Assembly: GCA_944391785.1 (NCBI GenBank)
Contig: CALXUX010000114.1
Span: forward strand, 1 to 33,272
Direction of reading: 5' to 3'
From: an uncultured Clostridia bacterium
GTDB taxonomy: Bacteria > Bacillota > Clostridia > TANB77 > CAG-508
DNA: 33,272 nt
In this document: piece after piece, positions 24,441 through 31,431 of the stretch
Layout: each line of letters opens with the position of its first letter
Position numbering within the stretch: the stretch's first letter is position 1
Notes under the pieces: model-generated
Databases searched by the model: none
Seen by the model: only the letters and a program-made list of their open reading frames with translations
Told to the model about the DNA's origin: nothing
Made by a program: the position numbers and the translations under genes

Positions 24441-25745
24441 ATGAAAATAGTAGTAGCAGGAACAGGCTATGTAGGCCTAGTCACAGCAGTATGCCTATCA
24501 GAAATAGGGCACAGCATAACTTGTGTAGACGTAGTAGAAGAAAAAATAAAAATGTTAAACGAAGGAAAAAGTCCAATCTTTGAACCAGGCCTAGAAGAAT
24601 TAATGCACAAAAACAAAGAAAGACTAACATTCACTCTAGACAGCAAAACAGCATACAAAGATGCAGAAGTAATATATGTAGGAGTAGGAACACCAGAAAA
24701 AAAAGATGGAAGTGCAAACCTAAAATACGTATATGAAGTTGCAAAAGAAATAGCAGAAAATGTAGCAAGAGATGTAATAATAGTAATAAAATCAACAGTA
24801 CCAATAGGAACAAACAAAAAAATTGAAAAATACATAAAAGATCACCTAAAAAATGATGTAAAAATCGAAGTAGTATCAAATCCAGAATTCCTATCACAAG
24901 GAACAGCAGTAAAAGATACACTGCATGCCCAAAGAATAGTCCTTGGAGTAGAATCAAAACATGCAGAAAAAATAATGAAAGAAGTATATGATGGTTTTGG
25001 CCAACCCTATGTTGTAACAAACAGAGAAAGTGCAGAAATGATAAAATATGCATCAAACGATTTCTTAGCACTAAAAGTATCATATATAAATGAAATAGCA
25101 AACCTTTGTGAAATAGTAGGAGCAAATATAGAAGATGTATCAAAAGGAATGGGACTAGATTCTAGGATAGGAGACAAATTCCTAAAAGCTGGAATTGGAT
25201 ATGGAGGATCATGTTTTCCTAAAGACACCAAAGCACTACATTGGCTTGCAAACTTTTATGATTATGAATTAAAAACAGTAAAAGCAGCAATAGAAGTAAA
25301 CTCAAACCAAAAACTAAAATTAATAAAAAAAGCAAGAAAATATTATGAAACATTTGAAGGATTAAATGTAGCAGTATTAGGACTAACATTTAAACCAAAC
25401 ACAGACGATTTAAGAGAAGCACCATCACTTGATAATATTCCAATTTTATTAGATGATGGAGCAAATGTAAAAGCATATGACCCAATAGGAGAAAAGAATT
25501 TCAAAAAAATATATCCAAGAGAAATAAAATATTGTAAGAGTATAGAAGAAACTTTAAAAGATGCAGATATTTGTTTCATATTTACAGAATGGGATTTTGT
25601 AAAAAAATTAGATATAAGTTTATATGAAAAATTAATGAAAACACCTCTTGTAATAGATGGAAGAAATTGTTATGATTTAGAAGATATGAAAAAAACACAT
25701 ATTATATATGAATCTATAGGAAGAAAAACAATTAATAAAAAATAA
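24441..25745 (+). CDS. ugd: UDP-glucose 6-dehydrogenase
   Basis: 434-aa NAD-dependent enzyme that oxidises UDP-glucose to UDP-glucuronate in two steps. The N-terminal Rossmann motif is MKIVVAGTGYVGLVTAVCLSE. IIVIKSTVPIGTN and VVSNPEFLSQGTAVKDT follow, then the catalytic-cysteine motif GIGYGGSCFPKDTKAL near residue 258. The C-terminal domain includes AVLGLTFKPNTDDLREAPS and VIDGRNCYD. All expected residues are present and length is normal. It provides GlcA for the polymer. SD AGAAGGGA lies 11 nt upstream. The 5' part is richer in C and G than the cassette genes before it. Confidence 0.97.
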   Translation: MKIVVAGTGYVGLVTAVCLSEIGHSITCVDVVEEKIKMLNEGKSPIFEPGLEELMHKNKERLTFTLDSKTAYKDAEVIYVGVGTPEKKDGSANLKYVYEVAKEIAENVARDVIIVIKSTVPIGTNKKIEKYIKDHLKNDVKIEVVSNPEFLSQGTAVKDTLHAQRIVLGVESKHAEKIMKEVYDGFGQPYVVTNRESAEMIKYASNDFLALKVSYINEIANLCEIVGANIEDVSKGMGLDSRIGDKFLKAGIGYGGSCFPKDTKALHWLANFYDYELKTVKAAIEVNSNQKLKLIKKARKYYETFEGLNVAVLGLTFKPNTDDLREAPSLDNIPILLDDGANVKAYDPIGEKNFKKIYPREIKYCKSIEETLKDADICFIFTEWDFVKKLDISLYEKLMKTPLVIDGRNCYDLEDMKKTHIIYESIGRKTINKK

Positions 25746-25856
25746 ATGTCTCATTTAAAGTTTATAAAAAAATTATTATAAAAGAAGAAATATATAAGTA
25801 AATTATAACTAAATTCTAATTTAAAAAAGTAATCTTTATAAAAAACAAAAAAACAC

Positions 25857-25885
25857 TTGAAATTTTTTAAACTTATATATATACT
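25857..25885 (+). promoter_or_regulatory. Sigma-A promoter of the chain-length control genes
   Basis: TTGAAA (25857-25862), 17-nt spacer, TATACT (25880-25885). The start codon of the Wzz-like gene is 33 nt downstream behind a strong SD (AAGGAGGA, 25906-25913). This gives the next three genes their own promoter. Confidence 0.72.
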
Positions 25886-25917
25886 ATAGAAGTAATTTAA
25901 AAACCAAGGAGGACTTA

Positions 25918-26619
25918 ATGGAAGAATTAGATTTAAAAGAGCTATTTATGATTTTTTGGAACAAAAAGATACAAATAGTATTAATAGTAGCAATTTTTTG
26001 TGTAATAGGAATAATATACACAATAGGATTTGTAACGCCAGAATATACATCATCAACCAGAATATTACTAGTAGGTCAAAATTCAGATGGAACTGATTCA
26101 AGCCAAGACACAATAACTACAACAGACTTAACATTAAACTCAAAATTAGTTTCAACATATAGTGAATTAATAACAAGTAAAGATGTAGTAAGAACCGTTA
26201 TATCTAATTTAGGACTGCCAATTAGTGAAAGTGAACTAGAAAATAATATAAATGTAACATCTGTAGAAGACACAGAAATAATAAAAATATCAGTAACAAA
26301 TAAAAATCCAAATTATGCATACAAAATAGCAAATGAAATAGTAAATGTATTTGCAGACAAAGTAGCAGAAATATACAATATAAACAATGTTAATGTAGTA
26401 GATGAAGCTGAAGAAGCTACAACACCATCAAATATAAATCACACAAAAGATGTAATAATTTTTGCATTTATTGGTATAGTAGTTGCAGTAATATATGCTT
26501 TAGTATTAAATATGCTAGACAATACAGTAAAAACAAGAGAAGAAATAGAAAAAGCATTCAAAATCCCAGTAATAGCAGAAATTCCATTAAACATAACAGA
26601 AAAAGGAGGAAATAGATAA
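25918..26619 (+). CDS. Wzz/CapA-type chain-length determinant (kinase modulator)
   Basis: 233-aa membrane protein. Two membrane helices (about residues 16-37 and 175-198) flank an extracellular domain, the standard layout of Wzz-type proteins. The motif FWNKKIQIVLIVAIF starts the first helix and PEYTSSTRILL follows it. ATTPSNINHTKD, a proline-containing segment, precedes the second helix. In Gram-positive bacteria this protein activates the partner tyrosine kinase and controls polymer length. Its stop overlaps the kinase start (TAATG), so the two are translationally coupled. Sequence and order match CapA-CapB-CapC and YwqC-YwqD-YwqE type modules. Confidence 0.9.
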   Translation: MEELDLKELFMIFWNKKIQIVLIVAIFCVIGIIYTIGFVTPEYTSSTRILLVGQNSDGTDSSQDTITTTDLTLNSKLVSTYSELITSKDVVRTVISNLGLPISESELENNINVTSVEDTEIIKISVTNKNPNYAYKIANEIVNVFADKVAEIYNINNVNVVDEAEEATTPSNINHTKDVIIFAFIGIVVAVIYALVLNMLDNTVKTREEIEKAFKIPVIAEIPLNITEKGGNR

Positions 26620-27632
26620 TGAAAAAAGAATTAATAGCACAAAAAGATCCCAAATCCCCAATTTCTGAAATATTTAGAACACTAAGAACAAATATACAAT
26701 TTATGAATGGTGGAAAGAAATTACAAACGTTGCAAATAACATCAACAATGCCAGGAGAAGGAAAAAGCTATGTATCTTCAAACTTAGCAGTAACATTTGC
26801 ACAAGCAGGAAAAAAAGTTATATTAATAGATGCAGATATGAGAAAAGGAAGATTATTTTCAATATTCGAAGTATCACCAAGGCCAGGTCTTTCAAACTAT
26901 TTATCTGGTATGGATGCAGATGAAAATGGAACATTAGACATATCAAAATATATCCAAAAAACAGAAATACCAAATTTATTACTAATACCAGCAGGAAATA
27001 TACCACCAAACCCATCAGAATTATTAGTATCATCACAAATGGCTAAACTACTTGAAGATTTAAAAGAAGTATGTGATTTAATAATAATTGATGGAACACC
27101 TTGTGCACTAGTTGCAGACTCAGTAATATTATCTAGGGTTGTTGACACGACAGTAATAGTAACAGCATGTAAAGAAACCAAAAAAGATAATCTAGATAAA
27201 GTAGTAAAAAACATTCAAAATGTTGGCGGAAAAATTGCAGGTATAGTATTAAACAAAATACCAATATCACCAAAAAAATATAGTCAAACATATTACTATG
27301 GTTCTACAACAATGAACAAAGCAAAAAAATCAAACAGAGGAAAAAAAGCATTAGAATATATGAATAATGCTCAAAAGCTAAAAACAAGAACAGCATCAAG
27401 CATAATCTTTGAAAGAGGAAATATAGAAAGAACTTCACAAGGCACAATAGAAGAAAATAAAAATAGAAATAGAAATAGTAATACTAATAAACAATTAGAC
27501 AGACCATCTTTTATTTCTCAAAATCAAGAAACAAAAAACAATAACCCACAAAATAAAACAATAGAAAAAACAAACAACATACTAAACCAAGTAAATTCAT
27601 ACCTAGAACAAGAAAAGAAAAATTTAAACTAA
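26619..27632 (+). CDS. CpsD/CapB-type tyrosine kinase with an Asn-rich tail
   Basis: 337-aa BY-kinase. Walker A is in STMPGEGKSYVSSNLAVTFAQ, Walker A' in VILIDADMRKG, and Walker B in DLIIIDGTPC. SEIFRTLRTNIQF near the N-terminus is the usual activator-contact segment. Family members are about 230 residues and end in a short Tyr cluster. Here the Tyr group (KKYSQTYYYGS) is near residue 225, and it is followed by about 110 extra residues rich in Asn, Lys, Gln and Glu. The extension includes three AAATAG hexanucleotides (27461-27478), which could change in copy number. The kinase should phosphorylate its own Tyr cluster with the Wzz-like partner and be reversed by the following phosphatase. Confidence 0.92.
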   Translation: MKKELIAQKDPKSPISEIFRTLRTNIQFMNGGKKLQTLQITSTMPGEGKSYVSSNLAVTFAQAGKKVILIDADMRKGRLFSIFEVSPRPGLSNYLSGMDADENGTLDISKYIQKTEIPNLLLIPAGNIPPNPSELLVSSQMAKLLEDLKEVCDLIIIDGTPCALVADSVILSRVVDTTVIVTACKETKKDNLDKVVKNIQNVGGKIAGIVLNKIPISPKKYSQTYYYGSTTMNKAKKSNRGKKALEYMNNAQKLKTRTASSIIFERGNIERTSQGTIEENKNRNRNSNTNKQLDRPSFISQNQETKNNNPQNKTIEKTNNILNQVNSYLEQEKKNLN

Positions 27633-27651
27633 CAAGAGAGGAAACAAAAAA

Positions 27652-28434
27652 ATGATAGACTTTCATACACACATATTACCAAATATAGACGATGGATCAA
27701 GAAGTATAGACGAAACATTTAATTTAATAAAAGAAGCAAAAGAAGCAGGATTTGATGGAATAGTACTAACATCACATTACATAGAAAACTATTACGAAAC
27801 AGATGTCCCTGAAAGAGATGTATGGGTAAAAGCAATTAAAGAAAACTTAGAGCCAAAAGGTATAGAAACAGACCTATACCTTGGCAATGAAATATACATA
27901 TCAGACAACATGATGAAATTACTAGAAGAAGGAAAAGCATCTACAATAAACAACACATGTTATGTATTATTTGAAATGCCACTAAACGAAGAACCTCTAA
28001 ACCTATATGATGCAATATATTCATTGCAAGAAAATAAACTAATACCAATTTTAGCACATCCAGAAAGATATAGTTTTGTCCAAAAAGAGCCAGAACTAAT
28101 AAATGACTTAATAAGCAAAGGATGTCTAATGCAAGCAAACTATGGAAGCATACTAGGTCAATATGGCGAAAAAGCAGAATTTATAGTTAGAAAATTTTTT
28201 GAAAATAATATGATACATTTCTTAGGAAGTGATGTGCATAGGCAAAATTCAATATATCCTAAAATTCCATTCGCATTAGAAAAAATAAAACATATTATAG
28301 GAGAAAGAAAATTAGAAGAACTAACAACTATAAATCCAGAACTTGCTTTAGCAAACAAAAAAATAGAAATAGAAGAACCAACAGAAGTAACATTAACATT
28401 CAAAGAAAAATTACTAATGATGTTAAAAAAATAG
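27652..28434 (+). CDS. CpsB/CapC-type tyrosine-protein phosphatase (PHP family)
   Basis: 260-aa manganese-dependent phosphatase of the polymerase-and-histidinol-phosphatase fold. Metal-binding motifs are visible: DFHTHILPNIDDGSRS at the N-terminus, TSHYIENYY, LGNEIY, ILAHPERYSF near residue 140, and FLGSDVHRQ near residue 193. It should dephosphorylate the preceding BY-kinase (family knowledge from CpsB and YwqE) and so regulate polymer production. SD GAGAGGA lies 12 nt upstream. Full length. It ends the polysaccharide locus; the 180-nt AT-rich gap after it contains many copies of a TAAAATTA-like motif. Confidence 0.93.
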   Translation: MIDFHTHILPNIDDGSRSIDETFNLIKEAKEAGFDGIVLTSHYIENYYETDVPERDVWVKAIKENLEPKGIETDLYLGNEIYISDNMMKLLEEGKASTINNTCYVLFEMPLNEEPLNLYDAIYSLQENKLIPILAHPERYSFVQKEPELINDLISKGCLMQANYGSILGQYGEKAEFIVRKFFENNMIHFLGSDVHRQNSIYPKIPFALEKIKHIIGERKLEELTTINPELALANKKIEIEEPTEVTLTFKEKLLMMLKK

Positions 28435-28529
28435 CACTAAAATAAAATTAAGTAAAATTAAAAGAAATTGAACAATATAAAGTAAAATTAAATAAAGTGA
28501 TATTAAATAAAATTCATTAAAATCATTAT

Positions 28530-28558
28530 TTGCAAAAATTAAAGTATTATTATAAATT
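28530..28558 (+). promoter_or_regulatory. Weak candidate promoter for glmM
   Basis: TTGCAA (28530-28535), 17-nt spacer, TAAATT (28553-28558), about 57 nt before the start of glmM. The surrounding DNA is extremely AT-rich, so chance matches are likely. Confidence 0.3.
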
Positions 28559-28614
28559 AAAATTAATAAAATTATAAAGTAAAATAATAAAACCATGAAA
28601 GGAAATGACAAAAA

Positions 28615-29979
28615 ATGAGAAAATATTTTGGTACAGATGGGATAAGAAGAATTGCAAACACAGAACTTACACCAGAATTAGTATATAAAGTTGCAAAAGC
28701 AGGTGCATATGTACTTGCAAAACACTCTGAATCAACACCTACAATCTTAATTGGAAGAGATACACGTCTATCAGGAACATTAATCGAAAGTGCAATGACA
28801 GCAGGATTTTTAAGTTATGGTGCAAAAGTAAAACTACTAGGGGTAATACCAACACCTGCAGTAGCATACCTAACAAGAAAACTAAAAGCAGATGCAGGAG
28901 TTGTAATTTCAGCATCACACAACACATTTGAATTTAATGGAATCAAATACTTCAGCAACAAAGGAATGAAAATACCAGACACTCTAGAAGAAGAAATAGA
29001 AGAAGTTATGGAATCTGAAAAAATAGAAGAGCTAACAGCAATAAATGACAAAATAGGAGTATCAGAAGATTGCAAAGATTTAGTAGAAGAATATGTATAT
29101 TTCTTCAGAAAAAATTTTGATGACAACATAGAAAAATATAATAGAGAAGATTTTATAGTAGGAATAGATACTGCAAATGGAGCAACATATAAAGTAGCAG
29201 AAAAAGTATTTAAAACACTAGGAATAAAATATAAAATAATAAACAATACACCAAATGGAACAAATATAAATGAAAACTGTGGTTCAACACATCTAGAAAT
29301 GCTAAAAAAATATGTAGTAGAAAACAAACTATCTCTAGGTGTGGCATATGATGGTGATGGAGACAGGTGTCTTGCAATAGACGAAAAGGGGGAAGAAATA
29401 GATGGAGACAAACTAATGGCTATAATTTCCCAATCTTTAAGAAAAAAAGGTAAACTATTAAAAGACACAATAGTTGCAACAGTTATGAGTAACTTAGGCC
29501 TTCATAAATATGCAAGAGACAATGGACTTGAGCTATTACAAACAAATGTAGGAGACAGATATGTATTAGAAGAAATGCTAAAAGACGGTTTTAACTTAGG
29601 AGGAGAACAATCAGGACATATCATACTACTTGACTATAACCCAACAGGAGATGGAATATTAACATCATTAATGCTAATACAAGCAATGTTAGAAGATAAC
29701 AAAAAAGCATCTGAAGAAGCTAAAATTGTAAAATTATATCCACAAGTACTAGTAAACGCAAAAGTAAACAGCAACAAAAAATATGACTATAAGAAAGATG
29801 AAGAAATAAAAACAGCAATAGAAAAATTAGAAAAAGAATTTGCAGGAAATGGAAGAGTACTAATAAGACCTTCAGGAACAGAACCATTAGTAAGAGTAAT
29901 GATTGAAGGAGAAGACCAAGAAGATATAACAAAAAAAGCAAATAAAATTGCAGAATTAATAGAAAAAAAATTAAAATAA
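28615..29979 (+). CDS. glmM: Phosphoglucosamine mutase
   Basis: 454-aa cytoplasmic enzyme interconverting glucosamine-6-phosphate and glucosamine-1-phosphate on the path to UDP-GlcNAc, hence needed for peptidoglycan. Begins KYFGTDGIRRIANTELTPE, has IGRDTRLSG, the phosphoserine loop VVISASHNTFEFNGIKYFS (catalytic Ser near residue 100), the metal loop AYDGDGDRCLAIDEKG, GGEQSGHI, and the C-terminal phosphate-binding loop RPSGTEPLVRVMIEG. All functional motifs are intact and length is normal. SD AAAGGA lies 11 nt upstream. It probably stands as its own transcription unit next to, but not part of, the polysaccharide operon. Confidence 0.97.
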   Translation: MRKYFGTDGIRRIANTELTPELVYKVAKAGAYVLAKHSESTPTILIGRDTRLSGTLIESAMTAGFLSYGAKVKLLGVIPTPAVAYLTRKLKADAGVVISASHNTFEFNGIKYFSNKGMKIPDTLEEEIEEVMESEKIEELTAINDKIGVSEDCKDLVEEYVYFFRKNFDDNIEKYNREDFIVGIDTANGATYKVAEKVFKTLGIKYKIINNTPNGTNINENCGSTHLEMLKKYVVENKLSLGVAYDGDGDRCLAIDEKGEEIDGDKLMAIISQSLRKKGKLLKDTIVATVMSNLGLHKYARDNGLELLQTNVGDRYVLEEMLKDGFNLGGEQSGHIILLDYNPTGDGILTSLMLIQAMLEDNKKASEEAKIVKLYPQVLVNAKVNSNKKYDYKKDEEIKTAIEKLEKEFAGNGRVLIRPSGTEPLVRVMIEGEDQEDITKKANKIAELIEKKLK

Positions 29980-30061
29980 TTAACTTTATACAAATAAATT
30001 CATAAAATATAAAAAACTACATATAAAAAACATAAACAAAAGAAAATAAGGGGGAAAAAAG

Positions 30062-30391
30062 ATGTTTATTCTAGACATGACAAATCCACTAACATTAATA
30101 CTAATGGTAGCAGTAACAATAATACTAATATTTTTAGCAAGAGAATTGAAAAAAAGTTATATTTCAGCAATTCCTTTAGGAATATTTATAATAATTGCAA
30201 TAATTCATGGAGCACAACTAATTAATTTACCAGAAGAATTCAACAATTTATCAGTAAAATTAATGTGTTGCATAGGAATTGATTTTATTCTAATTGGAAT
30301 AACGCTTTTTGGATACATATGGACAGATGATGTAGAATCAAAGAAAAAAAGTGCAAAAGATACAGAAAACAGTACATTACAATGGATGTAA
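30062..30391 (+). CDS. Small hypothetical membrane protein
   Basis: 109-aa protein that I do not recognise. Three hydrophobic segments are visible at about residues 8-25, 34-52 and 67-87, separated by short charged loops (ARELKKS and NLPEEFNN), with a charged C-terminal tail (DDVESKKKSAKDTENS) predicted in the cytoplasm. A strong SD (AAGGGGGA) is close to the ATG, so it is likely translated. It is convergent with the sortase gene, whose stop is 4 nt away, with no terminator between them. No function is suggested by the sequence. Confidence 0.72.
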   Translation: MFILDMTNPLTLILMVAVTIILIFLARELKKSYISAIPLGIFIIIAIIHGAQLINLPEEFNNLSVKLMCCIGIDFILIGITLFGYIWTDDVESKKKSAKDTENSTLQWM

Positions 30392-30395
30392 AAAA

Positions 30396-31055
30396 TTATG
30401 AAGATACCATATCACACCTAACAATCAATCGATTTTTATTTAAATTATTACAAGTGACTAAAGTCAAAATAGATTTTGAAGTATCAAAATTATAAATGGG
30501 AGAAAGATCATTCTCGTAAACTTCAAAAATATCATAAACTAGATACAAAAACTGGTGATCCAAATTATCATAAATAATAATTTGATCATCTTTTTTTAAT
30601 TTATTTAAATTACTAAAAAATTCATCATTATCATAATTATGTCCAGCAATACACAAATTGCCACGAGAAGGGGGCATATTTCCAAAAAATCTACAAGGTG
30701 AAATAGAAAGATAGGAGTCATCTAAAAATGAAAAAAAGGGCAAATCTAAACTTAAACTAGGAATACTAATATTTCCTATGATTGTATTTATATTGTGATC
30801 ACTATTAGTTATATTGCCAGAAATATTTTTAAAATTATCAAAATTATTATTATCAGCATATAACTTTAAAGTTTCGAAATTATCAGAAATTCTAGTAGAC
30901 ATGGATTTATATCGATTTTTATTAAAATTAAAAAAAGCAATAAAAACAGCAGAAATGCCAATAATAAAAATAGAAAAAAACAAAATAACTTTATAAACTT
31001 TAATTTTATCTTTTTTACTCTTAGAAGAATCTTTAGAAAATAAAATTTGATTCAA
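30396..31055 (-). CDS. Sortase family transpeptidase
   Basis: 219-aa membrane-anchored cysteine transpeptidase that would join secreted proteins with a C-terminal sorting motif to the cell wall. One N-terminal signal-anchor helix (KVILFFSIFIIGISAVFIAFF) is followed by a linker, then the catalytic domain with His in LCIAGHNYD, Cys in LTLVTCNN and Arg in NRLIVRC. The TLVTC pattern resembles class D-type sortases, but the class is uncertain. A longer frame begins at TTG 31103. I prefer TTG 31055 because AAGAGGTG (plus-strand CACCTCTT, 31062-31069) is 6 nt upstream of it. None of the five SLH proteins here ends in a sorting signal, so its substrates lie elsewhere. Confidence 0.88.
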   Translation of the reverse strand: MNQILFSKDSSKSKKDKIKVYKVILFFSIFIIGISAVFIAFFNFNKNRYKSMSTRISDNFETLKLYADNNNFDNFKNISGNITNSDHNINTIIGNISIPSLSLDLPFFSFLDDSYLSISPCRFFGNMPPSRGNLCIAGHNYDNDEFFSNLNKLKKDDQIIIYDNLDHQFLYLVYDIFEVYENDLSPIYNFDTSKSILTLVTCNNLNKNRLIVRCDMVSS

Positions 31056-31101
31056 TATTTTCACCTCTTGATTATAATCTCCAAAAAACAAAAAAATAAA
31101 C

Positions 31102-31174
31102 AAAATTATATATTACCTTCATTTGGCACTTCTCTATATATTTAAATTATTAGGTGTGAATTATAACTATAAAA
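31102..31174 (-). repeat. Direct repeat copy 1 (about 73 nt)
   Basis: Aligns with 31211-31284. The core at 31117-31136 differs from copy 2 (31228-31247) at 4 of 20 positions, all transitions. Both copies also share a GGTGTGAATTATAACTATAAAA-like right end. The strand is given toward the sortase but is arbitrary. Confidence 0.6.
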
Positions 31175-31200
31175 GTTACGATTTACGGCTAAAATGAACC

Positions 31201-31240
31201 GCGTCAAGTGGAAATTATTTATATAATCTCCACTTGACGC
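31201..31240. other. Strong inverted repeat (18-bp hairpin)
   Basis: GCGTCAAGTGGA (31201-31212) is perfectly complementary to TCCACTTGACGC (31229-31240). After one mismatch five more pairs form, leaving a 4-nt loop. No U-tract follows on either strand, so it is not a standard terminator. Confidence 0.7.
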
Positions 31241-31284
31241 TTCTCTACATATTGGCATAAGGTTGTGAATGTAACCTATAAAAA
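31211..31284 (-). repeat. Direct repeat copy 2 (about 74 nt)
   Basis: Second copy, 109 nt after the first. Its left part forms the right arm of the 31201-31240 hairpin. Its right part folds as TGGCAT...ATGCCA (31253-31258 with 31284-31289) around AGGTT/AACCT. Confidence 0.6.
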
Positions 31285-31314
31285 TGCCATATGACAAAAT
31301 TCTTTGAAAACTAC

Positions 31315-31343
31315 TTGACAGTTTACAATAATAAAGTTAAAAT
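31315..31343 (+). promoter_or_regulatory. Sigma-A promoter of rny
   Basis: Consensus TTGACA (31315-31320), 17-nt spacer, TAAAAT (31338-31343). The first codon is about 88 nt downstream, behind the SD AAAGAGGTG (31416-31424). Confidence 0.75.
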
Positions 31344-31431
31344 ATAAAAGGAAGAAAAAAATATATAAAAATAAAAAATAGATATATTTGATTCGAACAT
31401 TGAAAATTTAATAAGAAAGAGGTGTATACTT

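Larger units (their letters stand above)
31056..31431. other. Divergent spacer between sortase and rny
   Basis: 376 nt without a supported gene. It holds two diverged direct repeats (31102-31174 and 31211-31284), a strong hairpin (31201-31240), a nested hairpin (31253-31289) and the rny promoter (31315-31343). A TATAAT on the minus strand (plus 31160-31165) could serve the sortase, but no matching -35 box was seen. Confidence 0.55.

Noticed and set aside
28815..29468. 217-codon minus-strand frame inside glmM
   Set aside because: It is antisense to a fully conserved enzyme. Ser/Phe/Ile-rich shadow frames are common opposite AT-rich genes.
30814..30996. 60-codon plus-strand frame opposite the sortase
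   Set aside because: It is antisense to the sortase N-terminal region, has no SD, and shows no recognisable protein pattern.
31201..31240. Terminator for the divergent spacer
   Set aside because: The stem is strong but no U-tract follows on either strand.
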